This document shows positions 1 through 8,148 of a stretch of DNA of 64,000 nucleotides, piece by piece. The translations under genes and the position numbers were made by a program. The notes below the pieces were generated by a model. That model did not search any database. It was given only the letters and a program-made list of their open reading frames with translations, and was not told where the DNA came from. The stretch is from NCBI GenBank assembly GCA_018268395.1, contig JAFDWQ010000001.1, positions 582,306-646,305 on the forward strand, given 5' to 3'. This DNA is from Armatimonadota bacterium (GTDB lineage Bacteria > Armatimonadota > Fimbriimonadia > Fimbriimonadales > Fimbriimonadaceae). How positions within the stretch are numbered: the stretch's first letter is position 1; each line of letters opens with the position of its first letter.

Positions 1-61
1 CCCGGATAAGACTCGTCTTGCCATGGTCGACGTGACCCGCGGTACCGATCAACTTGGCCAT
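1..61 (-). CDS. selB: SelB-type translation GTPase, N-terminal fragment cut by window edge
   Basis: Read on the minus strand from ATG at 61, the 20 codons inside the window give MAKLIGTAGHVDHGKTSLIR. This is the P-loop start of a translation-factor GTPase. The form IGTAGHVDHGKTSLI fits SelB, the selenocysteine-specific elongation factor, better than EF-Tu, which reads [15 protein letters not shown] purine-rich ribosome site (GGGAGAAGG) precedes the ATG. The upstream asparaginase-like gene ends only 18 bases away, so the two are probably co-transcribed. The rest lies outside the window, so the SelB call rests on this N-terminus alone; another EF-Tu-like GTPase is possible. Confidence 0.65.
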   Translation of the reverse strand, partial: MAKLIGTAGHVDHGKTSLIR

Positions 62-79
62 TTGGCCTTCTCCCTTCGG

Positions 80-955
80 TTACAGCCCGGCGACGCCGGT
101 GTATTCCCGGACGTCGATGCGCCCGTCCTGCCACGACCACAGATGGAAGACGCCCTTCGTCGTGCACGCCCCGATCCCGCCTTGTCGGTCGATCGCCAGG
201 ACGACACAGGCGATGTCGGCGCTTCTCGGCTGCCGCCTGAGCATATGGTGCACCGTCGCCTCGCACGCCTCCTGTGCGCTCGCTCCCGCCTGCATCGCTT
301 GCGTCGTGCGGAAGGACGCGCACGCCTTCCACAGTTCTTCGCCCCACCCTGTCGCCCCGCAAGCGCCGGCTTCGTCGTCGGCGTAGATGCCTGCCCCGAC
401 GATCGGCGAGTCCCCAACGCGGCCCGGCTTTTTGAACGACCATCCGCTTGTCGAACTGGCGGCCGTGAACCGCCCGTCGTCCTCGCGCCCGAGCATCGTG
501 ACCGTGTCCCGGATGCTGTGGACGTATTCCGTCTGGACTTCAGGCGTCCGGAGCCATTCTTCATAGCGTCGGACGGCTTCGTCGGTCATCAAGTTTTGCG
601 GGCGAAGTCCTTGCTCGATCGCGAACCGCCGGGCTTGCTCGCCCGCGATCATCACGTGAGGCGTACGTTCCATGACCCACCGGGCGACCGAGATCGCGGG
701 CAGGATCCCCCTCATGGCGCAGACCGCCCCAGCCTTAAGAGTGCGGCCTTCCATAATGCTCGCATCGAGCTCGAGCTCGCCGTCCGAGTTCGGGAGCGAC
801 CCCCTTCCGATCGCGATGAAGGCCGGATCGTCCTCGACCGCGGTCAAGCCGGCCTCGATGCTGTCGAGCATGTTTCCGGTGGCTTCATACTTTGCGCCGG
901 CGACTTCGACGGCGACCTTCCCTGGTTCGTTCCAGGTGGCGAGGATCGTGGGCAT
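80..955 (-). CDS. N4-(beta-N-acetylglucosaminyl)-L-asparaginase / isoaspartyl peptidase family Ntn-hydrolase
   Basis: A 291-residue member of the glycosylasparaginase/isoaspartyl peptidase family. These enzymes are made as a precursor that cleaves itself before a threonine, which then becomes the N-terminal nucleophile. The candidate nucleophile is Thr151 in SIRDTVTML. Family blocks are visible: LELDASIMEG near 62-70 and KPGRVGDSPIVGAGIYAD just after the cleavage site. There is no signal peptide, so it should be cytoplasmic. Substrate (GlcNAc-Asn or isoaspartyl peptide) cannot be fixed by eye. A second, exported paralogue lies at 16.6 kb. It is probably the first gene of an operon with the SelB-type gene. 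Confidence 0.88.
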   Translation of the reverse strand: MPTILATWNEPGKVAVEVAGAKYEATGNMLDSIEAGLTAVEDDPAFIAIGRGSLPNSDGELELDASIMEGRTLKAGAVCAMRGILPAISVARWVMERTPHVMIAGEQARRFAIEQGLRPQNLMTDEAVRRYEEWLRTPEVQTEYVHSIRDTVTMLGREDDGRFTAASSTSGWSFKKPGRVGDSPIVGAGIYADDEAGACGATGWGEELWKACASFRTTQAMQAGASAQEACEATVHHMLRRQPRSADIACVVLAIDRQGGIGACTTKGVFHLWSWQDGRIDVREYTGVAGL

Positions 956-963
956 GTCCTCGG

Positions 964-969
964 ATTATG
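964..969 (-). promoter_or_regulatory. -10-like CATAAT, possible leaderless start of the asparaginase gene
   Basis: Minus-strand CATAAT lies 8 bases before the ATG at 955. The spacer also contains GAGGA, so a short-leader or SD-assisted start is equally possible. Confidence 0.35.
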
Positions 970-1001
970 AGGGATCACGGGGTCTGGGGGACGGCCCCGG
1001 C

Positions 1002-1418
1002 TTACTCGCGCCGGGTCGCTTGCCGAGGTCCGAACAGTTCGGCGTTGGCCTGCGGTTTCAGGCTTTCAAGGAACTTCGCGACGGCCGTTTCCGCCTCGCT
1101 ATCAAAAACGTGGCTTCCGTCTACGCTCCCTTGCCAGACGTTTTCGACGACCCAGTCGGGAACGGGCAGGTACACGATCCGTTCCGGGGCCGCGACAGTG
1201 ACGGTCAAGACGGTCGCCGAGGAGGCGGTGTCACTGTAAATGAACTCGAACCGGGCTGCCTGAGGGCTGTAAACGGTCGCTCCCATCTGTGGCCTTCCTT
1301 TCGCTTTGGCCTCGGTGAGGACGTTCCGGTCGAACTCTCCCAGAGACGGTTCGAGGCCCTGGGAGAGCTCGTCGAAGAGCGTCCGCTTCCGGTCTGCGGC
1401 CCATCGGTTCAGGCTCAT
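1002..1418 (-). CDS. conserved-looking hypothetical protein, 138 aa
   Basis: I do not recognise this protein. It is soluble, with a charged N-terminal stretch (residues 1-40), a beta-rich middle (EFIYSDTASSATVLTVTVAAPERIVYLPVPDWV) and a helical C-terminus ending in a charged tail. It has no signal peptide or membrane segment. The ATG at 1418 has a TAGGCT hexamer 6 bases upstream and no Shine-Dalgarno, the leaderless arrangement seen repeatedly in this window. It lies between the asparaginase gene and the divergent flagellin gene. Codon use looks like that of neighbouring genes. Confidence 0.6.
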   Translation of the reverse strand: MSLNRWAADRKRTLFDELSQGLEPSLGEFDRNVLTEAKAKGRPQMGATVYSPQAARFEFIYSDTASSATVLTVTVAAPERIVYLPVPDWVVENVWQGSVDGSHVFDSEAETAVAKFLESLKPQANAELFGPRQATRRE

Positions 1419-1569
1419 GGGACGAGCCTACTCCATGTCAGAAGGCTCCGATCCCCGTATCGTTGCCGGCCGGTAGGAACGCTGACGGTAACAGTACGGG
1501 ATTATGGACTCTGCCGTCAGAAATACTGGGATTCCTTCCGGCGGAGTGCGGAACGCAGGTTCTGGGACG

Positions 1570-1588
1570 GGCTTGTGGGACGCAAGCC
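1570..1588 (+). other. hairpin in the flagellin 5' leader
   Basis: GGCTTG (1570-1575) and CAAGCC (1583-1588) can pair around a 7-base loop (TGGGACG), about 40 bases before the flagellin start. It could affect message stability or translation. I could not match it to a known riboswitch. Confidence 0.35.
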
Positions 1589-1627
1589 TCACCCTGTAAG
1601 GCAACGCAAGACTTCACGGAGGAAGAC

Positions 1628-3043
1628 ATGTCGTATAGGATCAACACCAATATCACCGCGATGACGGCTTTTCGGAGCTTGGGCTCCACGGGCAACGACC
1701 TGAACAAATCGATCAGCCGCCTGTCAACCGGTCTTCGGATCAATTCTGGCGCGGACGACCCTGCAGGCCTTATCGCCGTCGAGGGTTACCGCAAGCAGAT
1801 CAGCGGTATGGAAGCCGCGCTTCGCAACAACCAGGACGCGATGAACTACGCCAAGACCGCCGACGGCGCCCTTGACGAAGTCAGCCGCCTTCTGCGGGAC
1901 GCCCGCTCTCTGGCGGTCGCCAACGGTAACAGTTCGTTGGACGCGAACCAGAAGCAGGCCAACCAGACGCAGTTGAACAACATTCTTGCGTCCATCGACC
2001 GCATCTCGTCGAACACCGCGTTCGGCACCCGAAAGCTCTTGAACGGCGCCGCCGGCACCACCGGTACGGTCGCCAACACGACGAAGGTCTCCAGCGCCTA
2101 TGTCGCCGGCACGATCGGCACGACGGCGATGACGAGCAACGGAACGCTCGACATCAACGTCACGACGGCTGCGCAGCAGGCGACGGTCGCCGGCACGAAG
2201 ACCTATACGAACGGCACGACGCAGGCTCTGACCGCGGGCGGTACGTTCACGATCAACGGCACGCAGTTCACGGTCAACTCGGGCGACACCGTCCAGCAGG
2301 TCATGGACAAGATCAACGGTGCTGTCGGAACGACGGGCGTCCGCGCCACGTTCGGCAGCAACGTGATCAGCCTGACCTCGGAGAACTACGGCGATGATCA
2401 AACGATCAATCTGACCGACTCGGGGACGACGCTTCTCAGCGCTGCCGGCAGTTCGTCGGACGCTGGTGTCGACGCCGTCGCGACGGTCACCTACAACTAT
2501 ATGGTAGGTACGACCGCAACTACGGCAACGGCGAGCTTTACGAGCGGTAGCGGCCTCCAGTTGAAGGACACCAACGGCAACGTCATGAACCTGACGGTCT
2601 CCGGCGGTACGGCCACGGGTTCGACCACGGGCGTCGTGCAGGTCAACGCGGGTCAAAGCGCGTTCCAGCTCGGTGCGAACGGTGGCGACACGGCCTACCT
2701 GAACCTGAGCAACTTCAGCTCGACCGCCTTGAGCCTTGGCAGCCTGGACATCACGGGCTCCAGCGTCCAGACGGCGCTCGACTCGCTCGACTCGGCCATC
2801 AACACGGTCTCGACCTCTCGCGGGAACATCGGGTCGTTCATGAAGAACACGCTCGAATCCAACATGCGGGCGATGAGCGTCGCGAAGGAGAACCTCTCCG
2901 CCACCGAGTCCGACCTCGCCGATATCGACGTCGCTGAGGAAATGACCAACTATACGAAGCTGCAGATCCTGCAGCAGTCCGGCCTCTCGATGTTGGCGCA
3001 GGCCAACTCGGCTCCGCAGGCCGTTCTCTCGCTGCTCCGCTAA
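1628..3043 (+). CDS. fliC: flagellin
   Basis: This encodes the 471-residue filament subunit. The start MSYRINTNITAMTAFRSL and the following LNKSISRLSTGLRINSGADDPAG are the conserved flagellin D0/D1 N-terminus. The end (MSVAKENLSATESDLADIDVAEEMTNYTKLQILQQ...AQANSAPQAVLSLLR) is the conserved C-terminus that pairs with it as a coiled coil. The middle, about residues 150-390, is Thr/Gly/Asn-rich and contains a Flagellin_IN-like repeat (TFTINGTQFTVNSGDTVQQVMDKIN). The ATG at 1628 is chosen over an upstream in-frame start because it has a strong GGAGGAAG site and begins the family consensus. No other flagellar gene is nearby, so this is an isolated locus. It ends in a clear terminator. Confidence 0.97.
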   Translation: MSYRINTNITAMTAFRSLGSTGNDLNKSISRLSTGLRINSGADDPAGLIAVEGYRKQISGMEAALRNNQDAMNYAKTADGALDEVSRLLRDARSLAVANGNSSLDANQKQANQTQLNNILASIDRISSNTAFGTRKLLNGAAGTTGTVANTTKVSSAYVAGTIGTTAMTSNGTLDINVTTAAQQATVAGTKTYTNGTTQALTAGGTFTINGTQFTVNSGDTVQQVMDKINGAVGTTGVRATFGSNVISLTSENYGDDQTINLTDSGTTLLSAAGSSSDAGVDAVATVTYNYMVGTTATTATASFTSGSGLQLKDTNGNVMNLTVSGGTATGSTTGVVQVNAGQSAFQLGANGGDTAYLNLSNFSSTALSLGSLDITGSSVQTALDSLDSAINTVSTSRGNIGSFMKNTLESNMRAMSVAKENLSATESDLADIDVAEEMTNYTKLQILQQSGLSMLAQANSAPQAVLSLLR

Positions 3044-3068
3044 CGCGGCTCAGCGGCAGACCTCTAAG

Positions 3069-3101
3069 AGCCCCGGGGACATCCCGGGGCTTCTTCGTTT
3101 T
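3069..3101 (+). terminator. intrinsic terminator after flagellin
   Basis: A perfect 9-bp stem, AGCCCCGGG (3069-3077) with CCCGGGGCT (3083-3091), is followed by a T-rich stretch. It may also serve the convergent DUF4139 gene that ends at 3106. Confidence 0.8.
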
Positions 3102-3105
3102 CGGA

Positions 3106-4635
3106 TCAGTTGGCGCTCGGGACCAACACTTGGAGCGTGTATTCGGCCCGGGCTTTGGCCCCTGCTTTGAGCCTGGGGCTCCATGTCAGGACCGAGACCG
3201 GATTGGCCTGTCGAAGTCCGGCCGGCGTCTTCTTGACTTCGACCCCCGGACCGGCCGTCGCTTCGCCCGTCGCGGTCTTCACGACCTTCATCTGGACCTC
3301 TTTGCCCTTTCGGTTCGTGACCTCGATGACACCCTTGACCGTCACACGGTCGTACACGTTGCGGTTGCCGTTCTTGACCACGCCGACGACCCGGCCCGTC
3401 TCCTCCTCGGTCGTTTCAGCCGAGACGTCCAAGGCCTTGGTCACACGGACGGAGGTCTCCGCGTTCGGGGACGTGTAGTTCAGCATGTCTTGTCCGAGGA
3501 CTTCTCCGTTCTTCACCGTGAGGACGGCGGCGGTCGTCAATGGTTGCCCGGACGTGTTCTTGAACTTCAAGGTGTGCCACACGTCCAAAGCCTCGGCATC
3601 GGCCCGCCATTCGCCAGAGCTCACGTATCCGTCGGGGATCTCGACGCGGTAGACGGGTTCGTACTCGGCCGTCGCCTTCAGCACGATGTAATAACCCCTT
3701 TCCCCTCGTTTCAGGGTGACCCCGGGCTGCTTGTAGAAGAAGAGGTCTTCGAGCTGTGTCCCGGTCGCTGACGGATCCGGTAGGAATTCGCCGCCTGCGC
3801 TTCCGGTCTCTCCCATCCGCGCGGCGTTCTGCGTCATCGCGTCCCGTCGGAAGTTCCGGTCGGTCGCTCCGTACATCAACGAGTTGACGAACTGGTCGAC
3901 AGAGGCTCCGGATCCGAACGGGTCGGGAACGGCGATGAACCGGACGTTCGGAAAGCCGGTCACCAGGTTCACGGCGACCCCTTCAAGGTCGTTCAGGTCG
4001 TTCATCACCGTCGCCTTGGCGGTGAGGTCCAGTCTCTTGTCGTCGGAGATGTCGATCCGATAGGCGGGGACCCACGTCATGCCTCGTTGAAGGCTCGCGA
4101 CATAGACCTTGCCGTCTCCTTGGCCCCGGATTTCGATCACCGTCCTGGTCGAGGACGCCGGGACTTTGTACGCGAGGGTTTCACCCCCGGCGACGATCCG
4201 GACGATGGACGACTTCATCAACGCCACGCGCTTTTCCCCTTCGCTCGCGAGGACGACCATGGGCCCGTCCGCGCTCAGGACCGTTCCCGTGACGAGAGGG
4301 TTCTGGCCCGGGTATGCCGGTGACGTCTCCAGCGTCAGGCGTTTTCCGACGTTGGCGGACAGCAGTTCGTCCCACGTGACCGCGTTCCGTTCGGACTTGG
4401 TCTCGATCGAACCCGTCCAAGCGCGCTCCAGCTTCACGCTTTCCGATGCACTGATCCAAAGCGTACCGAGCGAAGTGGACACAGGGGGCGTCACGACCGC
4501 CTTCCCGCTATTGAACGGCGCTTCCCGGACGACCACGGCATATCCGTTCTTGAACAGTGACGCGGCGACGATCTTCCCTTCATCGACTTCTTGGGCCTGT
4601 GTTACGGCCAGCAAACTCAACGTTCCCCAAATCAT
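3106..4635 (-). CDS. DUF4139 domain-containing exported protein
   Basis: A 509-residue protein with a short signal peptide (MIWGTLSLLAVTQAQ). The central stretch RGMTWVPAYRID near residue 190 and the beta-rich body with YRVEIPDGYV..GEWRADAEALDVWHTLKFKNTSGQPLTTA match the DUF4139 family, also annotated as mucoidy-inhibitor-like. The family's biochemical role is not established. Residues 200-300 contain an insert rich in polar residues (MYGATDRNFRRDAMTQNAAR). The gene converges on flagellin and ends five bases after its terminator. The start has GGAG about 11 bases upstream. The family assignment is from motif shape, not a search. Confidence 0.7.
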   Translation of the reverse strand: MIWGTLSLLAVTQAQEVDEGKIVAASLFKNGYAVVVREAPFNSGKAVVTPPVSTSLGTLWISASESVKLERAWTGSIETKSERNAVTWDELLSANVGKRLTLETSPAYPGQNPLVTGTVLSADGPMVVLASEGEKRVALMKSSIVRIVAGGETLAYKVPASSTRTVIEIRGQGDGKVYVASLQRGMTWVPAYRIDISDDKRLDLTAKATVMNDLNDLEGVAVNLVTGFPNVRFIAVPDPFGSGASVDQFVNSLMYGATDRNFRRDAMTQNAARMGETGSAGGEFLPDPSATGTQLEDLFFYKQPGVTLKRGERGYYIVLKATAEYEPVYRVEIPDGYVSSGEWRADAEALDVWHTLKFKNTSGQPLTTAAVLTVKNGEVLGQDMLNYTSPNAETSVRVTKALDVSAETTEEETGRVVGVVKNGNRNVYDRVTVKGVIEVTNRKGKEVQMKVVKTATGEATAGPGVEVKKTPAGLRQANPVSVLTWSPRLKAGAKARAEYTLQVLVPSAN

Positions 4636-4696
4636 GGTTGCACTCCGACTTCATGGACGATCCGAGTCCAGAATCGATTCAAGCGCCGGGACGGAG

Positions 4697-4702
4697 TAGG
4701 AT
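4697..4702 (+). promoter_or_regulatory. -10-like TAGGAT, predicted leaderless start of corA
   Basis: TAGGAT lies 8 bases before the ATG at 4711, with no Shine-Dalgarno in between and no clear -35 element. Confidence 0.4.
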
Positions 4703-4710
4703 CGAGTTCC

Positions 4711-5748
4711 ATGAGCGATCCGGTGAGCGCAGCGTTCGTCGCCCGAGTCGGGCAGTATTCCGAACCGGGAGGGTTCGCTGCGGTCACGGTCGACGAGGCC
4801 CTCAAGACCAGACCTGACAAGAAGGGCCTGACGTGGATCGCCTTGACCGTCCAGGAACCGGAGGCAGCGAAGGACGTCCTCCAGGAAAAGTTCGGTTTCC
4901 ATCCGGTCGCCATTGATGACGCGTTGAGCGACAAAGAGCGGCCGGGCTACTTTTTCGGCGAGGATTACGTCTTTGCGACCCTGTCACTGGTCACGGGGAC
5001 GCAAGAAGGGACGAAGTACACGCACTTGGGGCTCTTCGTTTGTCCCCATTGCCTTGTTTCGGTGACGACTCTGGGCTCCGACTTCGTCAACGAGTGGTTC
5101 GACCGCTGGAAAGCTCATCCGAAGGAGATCGGAACGGCCAGCGACATGTTGATGAGCGAGTTGATCGACGCGGCCATCGACGATTATTTTCCAGCCCTGG
5201 ACCGGATCCAGGGCGAACTCGACAGACTAGAAGAAGGCGTCTACCGTGGGGCGCGGCCCGATGTTTCGGCCGCGATCCGGCTCCGGCGCAACCTCCTCGA
5301 GATGCGTCGCCAGGTCACACCCACGAGGGACATCCTGAACGGCCTCCTCCGCAGGGATTCGCCCGTCATCAAGAGAGAGACGTGGACGTACCTCCAAGAC
5401 TGTTACGACCACACCCTTCGCGTCTTAGAGGGGATCGACCTGAACCGGGACATCCTGACCTCCATCATGGACGCACAACTCAGCGTGACGTCGAACCGGC
5501 TCAACGAGGTGATGCGGAACATGACTTCGATCGCGACGATCCTCATGCTCATGACCCTGGTCACGAGCATCTACGGGATGAATTTCAAGTACATGCCCGA
5601 ACTCGATTGGGCGGACGGCTACTTTCTAGTGCTGGGCGTGTTGGCCGTCATCGGAGTCGGGGGGATCGCCGTCGCGACGAAGGTCGGCTGGTTCACGGTC
5701 AAATGGCCGTGGCGTCTCCGAAGCCGCGGGCCGAAGTCGAACCGTTAA
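4711..5748 (+). CDS. corA: CorA-family magnesium/cobalt transporter
   Basis: A 345-residue inner-membrane divalent-cation channel of the CorA family. The diagnostic GMN motif (IYGMNFKYMPEL) lies at residues 289-291 at the end of the first transmembrane helix (MTSIATILMLMTLVTSIY). The second helix is FLVLGVLAVIGVGGIAVAT, and a basic cytoplasmic tail follows. The N-terminal domain and long stalk helix (DALDRIQGELDRLEEGVYRG, then the RRNLLEMRRQV region) have the usual CorA layout. The ATG at 4711 gives a standard length; upstream in-frame starts overrun the neighbouring promoter. The stop codon overlaps that of the convergent merR gene. Confidence 0.95.
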   Translation: MSDPVSAAFVARVGQYSEPGGFAAVTVDEALKTRPDKKGLTWIALTVQEPEAAKDVLQEKFGFHPVAIDDALSDKERPGYFFGEDYVFATLSLVTGTQEGTKYTHLGLFVCPHCLVSVTTLGSDFVNEWFDRWKAHPKEIGTASDMLMSELIDAAIDDYFPALDRIQGELDRLEEGVYRGARPDVSAAIRLRRNLLEMRRQVTPTRDILNGLLRRDSPVIKRETWTYLQDCYDHTLRVLEGIDLNRDILTSIMDAQLSVTSNRLNEVMRNMTSIATILMLMTLVTSIYGMNFKYMPELDWADGYFLVLGVLAVIGVGGIAVATKVGWFTVKWPWRLRSRGPKSNR

Positions 5749-6014
5749 GCGGCGGGGTCAAAGGTCTGGCGGGCAAGGTGCTTTCGGGCTCCGGCGATCG
5801 AAAACATTTCGTCGCGAAGGAGCCGTTTGAGCGTAAAGACGGTCTGGATGTCCTGCGGCCGGTACCGCCGCTGGCCGCCTTTGGTCCTTTCAGGGCACAA
5901 ATGCCCGGCGAATTCGCGTTCCCAGTACCTCAGGGTGTGGACCTCCACCCCCGTGATGTTACTGGCCATGCTGATGTTGACCGCTTGTCCCGCCTTCGCG
6001 CTCCGGTTCGCCAT
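5745..6014 (-). CDS. MerR-family HTH regulator, DNA-binding domain only
   Basis: An 89-residue protein consisting of a MerR winged helix: ISMASNITGVEVHTLRYWEREF for the helix-turn-helix and RRYRPQDIQTVFTLKRLL for the wing and following helices. No ligand-binding domain follows, so it is a short MerR form like those that act as simple repressors or cofactors. The ATG at 6014 gives the canonical N-terminus; longer in-frame readings extend into low-quality sequence. Its stop codon shares a 4-bp TTAA with the stop of corA. The target is unknown; the divergent 650-residue gene is the obvious candidate. Confidence 0.85.
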   Translation of the reverse strand: MANRSAKAGQAVNISMASNITGVEVHTLRYWEREFAGHLCPERTKGGQRRYRPQDIQTVFTLKRLLRDEMFSIAGARKHLARQTFDPAA

Positions 6015-6194
6015 ATCCTGTCCGCCGACGTTCGGGCGTGTGCCCACATTCCCATATTCGGCAAGTACCCGGCGATTTTCAGGGGCGGGCCCGGGTTCCG
6101 GGAACCACTTCGCGACGTTCCGGATTGAGCCCCATGGGCCGGACAAGACGGAAGATCGCGGACGGTTGTCGTAGAATCTCAGGAACGACCCGAC

Positions 6195-8147
6195 ATGGAC
6201 TCCCCTTGTCCCACACAGGAACAGGCGCTTGCAGAACTGGAGCGGACGGCTCCCGGAGCCCCGTTCTTGGCGCTCGGACAAACGGTCTTCTGGGACGAGC
6301 CGATGAAGGCGGGGGTCGCCCTCAGGTCCCGAGAACTGGGATACGCGCGGTCGTTCGTAGCGGGTGTCCACGACACGGACTACTTCGCGAAGCTGTCCCG
6401 TAGCGGCAAGACGAGCGGCTACGAAGCCCTTCCCCATAACGACACCACGACCCGCGACCTATGGAGCGCTGCCGGCGAGTTTTCGGCCCTTTTCGGGTCG
6501 GAGACGGTGGTCACGCGCGACCTGCTCCAGTCTCACGGCGGCCGGACGACCGAGATCCAGGCCGAGCGGCCCGGATACTTGGACGAACTCACGGAGGCCT
6601 GGGGTTGGCGCGGCATCGTTTCGAACGGCCCGGAATCCAGGATCACGGCCGAAAAGCCTATCGCCCCGCTGATGCCGGTCCTTTTCGAGACTTTCCGTTG
6701 GGCCGTCGAAGAGTCGCTCGCATTGGTCGCCGGCCCGCATCGGACGGACAGTGAGCGGGCCGCAGAGGCGCTGACCTCCCAAGTCTGCGACGCCTCTTGC
6801 GACGGTGCCGGAGACACGCTTTCGGACTTCTTCCAGCGTCTGCTCCCGGTGATGTACCGGGCGGCAGCGGGTCAGAACGTCGAGTTGGACACCACGCGGA
6901 CGACCGAGCTCTTGAAGTTCAACCGCACGACGTGCTCCCTGCCCCGGTTCGAACTCTTCCGGTGTTTCGTCGAACCCGAGACGCGGCCCTTGGCGGTCCG
7001 GGCGTACGACGACGCCATCCGTGGCTCTGAGGTCTACACCCTAGACCGCTTCGGTGCCGGAGCACTGCCGTTCGACCTCTTCGTGCCGGGCCATGGCCGC
7101 GGCACGCTTCGCATCGGAAATCGGGGCGGCGTCGTCATGTCGCCGGAGCCCGTCGGATTCTCTTTCAAGAAGCCTCCGCAGACGCTCGAGGACCTGGCCG
7201 GGATCATCGAAGACCGGTTCGGCCCGGACTGCGTCCTGATCGGAAAGGCCGTGACCCTTATCGGGATGCTGGGCCACGAGTTCGTTTTCGTCTTCCATGA
7301 AGGGGCGAGCAGCTATGTCACACGAAGCCGCGACTTTCATAGGCGCTTGGCCGATGCCGGGCTGGCCTTGTCCCTCAACCCGGTGTTGCGGGTCGACCTC
7401 GAGCCTTGGGACGCGCTCGACGAGTGTTGCGCCTGGTTCCGACTTCCGGAACCGATGCGGCGCCCCTTCGGCGTCGACGAAACGAGCGGCCGGAGCCTGG
7501 CCACGCGGTGGAAGGAGGTCGTAGAGGAACAAAAGACGCTTCTGGACCGACTCAAATCCCTGAGGCGGCCGTTAGACCTCGTCCGGTTCCTCGACGAGAC
7601 CGTCGGGGGCCGATGGAACTGCCTGGCCCGGTGTTATGAGAACCTGCACGAAGACATGCTCGCCCTTCATCGCGACGTGGAAAGCGTGAGGGCCGAAAAG
7701 GCTGTCGTCCTGAAGTCGGTCAAGGACGCGAAACGGACGCTCGACGAGGCCGAATCCGCCAAAGGCCGCCACTGGCGCGACCGGATCTTTGAGAAGGACG
7801 CGACCCCCGACGATCTGGCCGAGCGTGAAGCCCACGTCCGACGGGTCGCCGCCGCCGCCGAACGGGTCGGGGCGTTGGAGCGGGACTGGCGGGACCTGCA
7901 GGCCCGTCAGGACGCCATCGTCTCGTCCGAAGAGGCGACGCGGGCAAAGGAGACCCGGAAGAACATGGCCTTTGAGGCCGAACTGGCCCGCGTCAAGCTG
8001 ATCCGGGAGGCAGTCATGGCGTCGGTCGGTATGGTCAAAGCCGGGCATAGGCCCTCGGCCTGGTGGTTCCCGCTCGTCTGCCCGGACGGAAGTTGGTTCC
8101 GGGCGACGTCCCGCAGGGCGCGATACCGATTGGAGCCCTTGATCTGA
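6195..8147 (+). CDS. uncharacterised 650-aa protein with C-terminal coiled coil
   Basis: I do not recognise this family. It has no signal peptide or transmembrane segment. Residues 1-400 look globular, with many Trp and Cys residues. Notable stretches are an aromatic and Asp-rich N-terminus (FLALGQTVFWDEP, GVHDTDYFAKLS), NRTTCSLPRFELFRCFVEPE near 235-255, a Gly-rich segment (FVPGHGRGTLRIGNRGGVV) near 300, and DALDECCAWFRLPEP near 410-420. Residues about 480-620 are a long charged helix, likely a coiled coil. The tail ends with WWFPLVCPDGSWF. It has AGGA about 10 bases upstream of the ATG at 6195 and stands one base before dapF, so the two are probably co-transcribed. Confidence 0.8.
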   Translation: MDSPCPTQEQALAELERTAPGAPFLALGQTVFWDEPMKAGVALRSRELGYARSFVAGVHDTDYFAKLSRSGKTSGYEALPHNDTTTRDLWSAAGEFSALFGSETVVTRDLLQSHGGRTTEIQAERPGYLDELTEAWGWRGIVSNGPESRITAEKPIAPLMPVLFETFRWAVEESLALVAGPHRTDSERAAEALTSQVCDASCDGAGDTLSDFFQRLLPVMYRAAAGQNVELDTTRTTELLKFNRTTCSLPRFELFRCFVEPETRPLAVRAYDDAIRGSEVYTLDRFGAGALPFDLFVPGHGRGTLRIGNRGGVVMSPEPVGFSFKKPPQTLEDLAGIIEDRFGPDCVLIGKAVTLIGMLGHEFVFVFHEGASSYVTRSRDFHRRLADAGLALSLNPVLRVDLEPWDALDECCAWFRLPEPMRRPFGVDETSGRSLATRWKEVVEEQKTLLDRLKSLRRPLDLVRFLDETVGGRWNCLARCYENLHEDMLALHRDVESVRAEKAVVLKSVKDAKRTLDEAESAKGRHWRDRIFEKDATPDDLAEREAHVRRVAAAAERVGALERDWRDLQARQDAIVSSEEATRAKETRKNMAFEAELARVKLIREAVMASVGMVKAGHRPSAWWFPLVCPDGSWFRATSRRARYRLEPLI

Positions 8148-8148
8148 A

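Noticed and set aside
1419-1627. A c-di-GMP-I riboswitch before flagellin
   Set aside because: GGGACGCAAGCC resembles one piece of the motif, but the other conserved core and the receptor helix are not visible. It is reported only as a hairpin.
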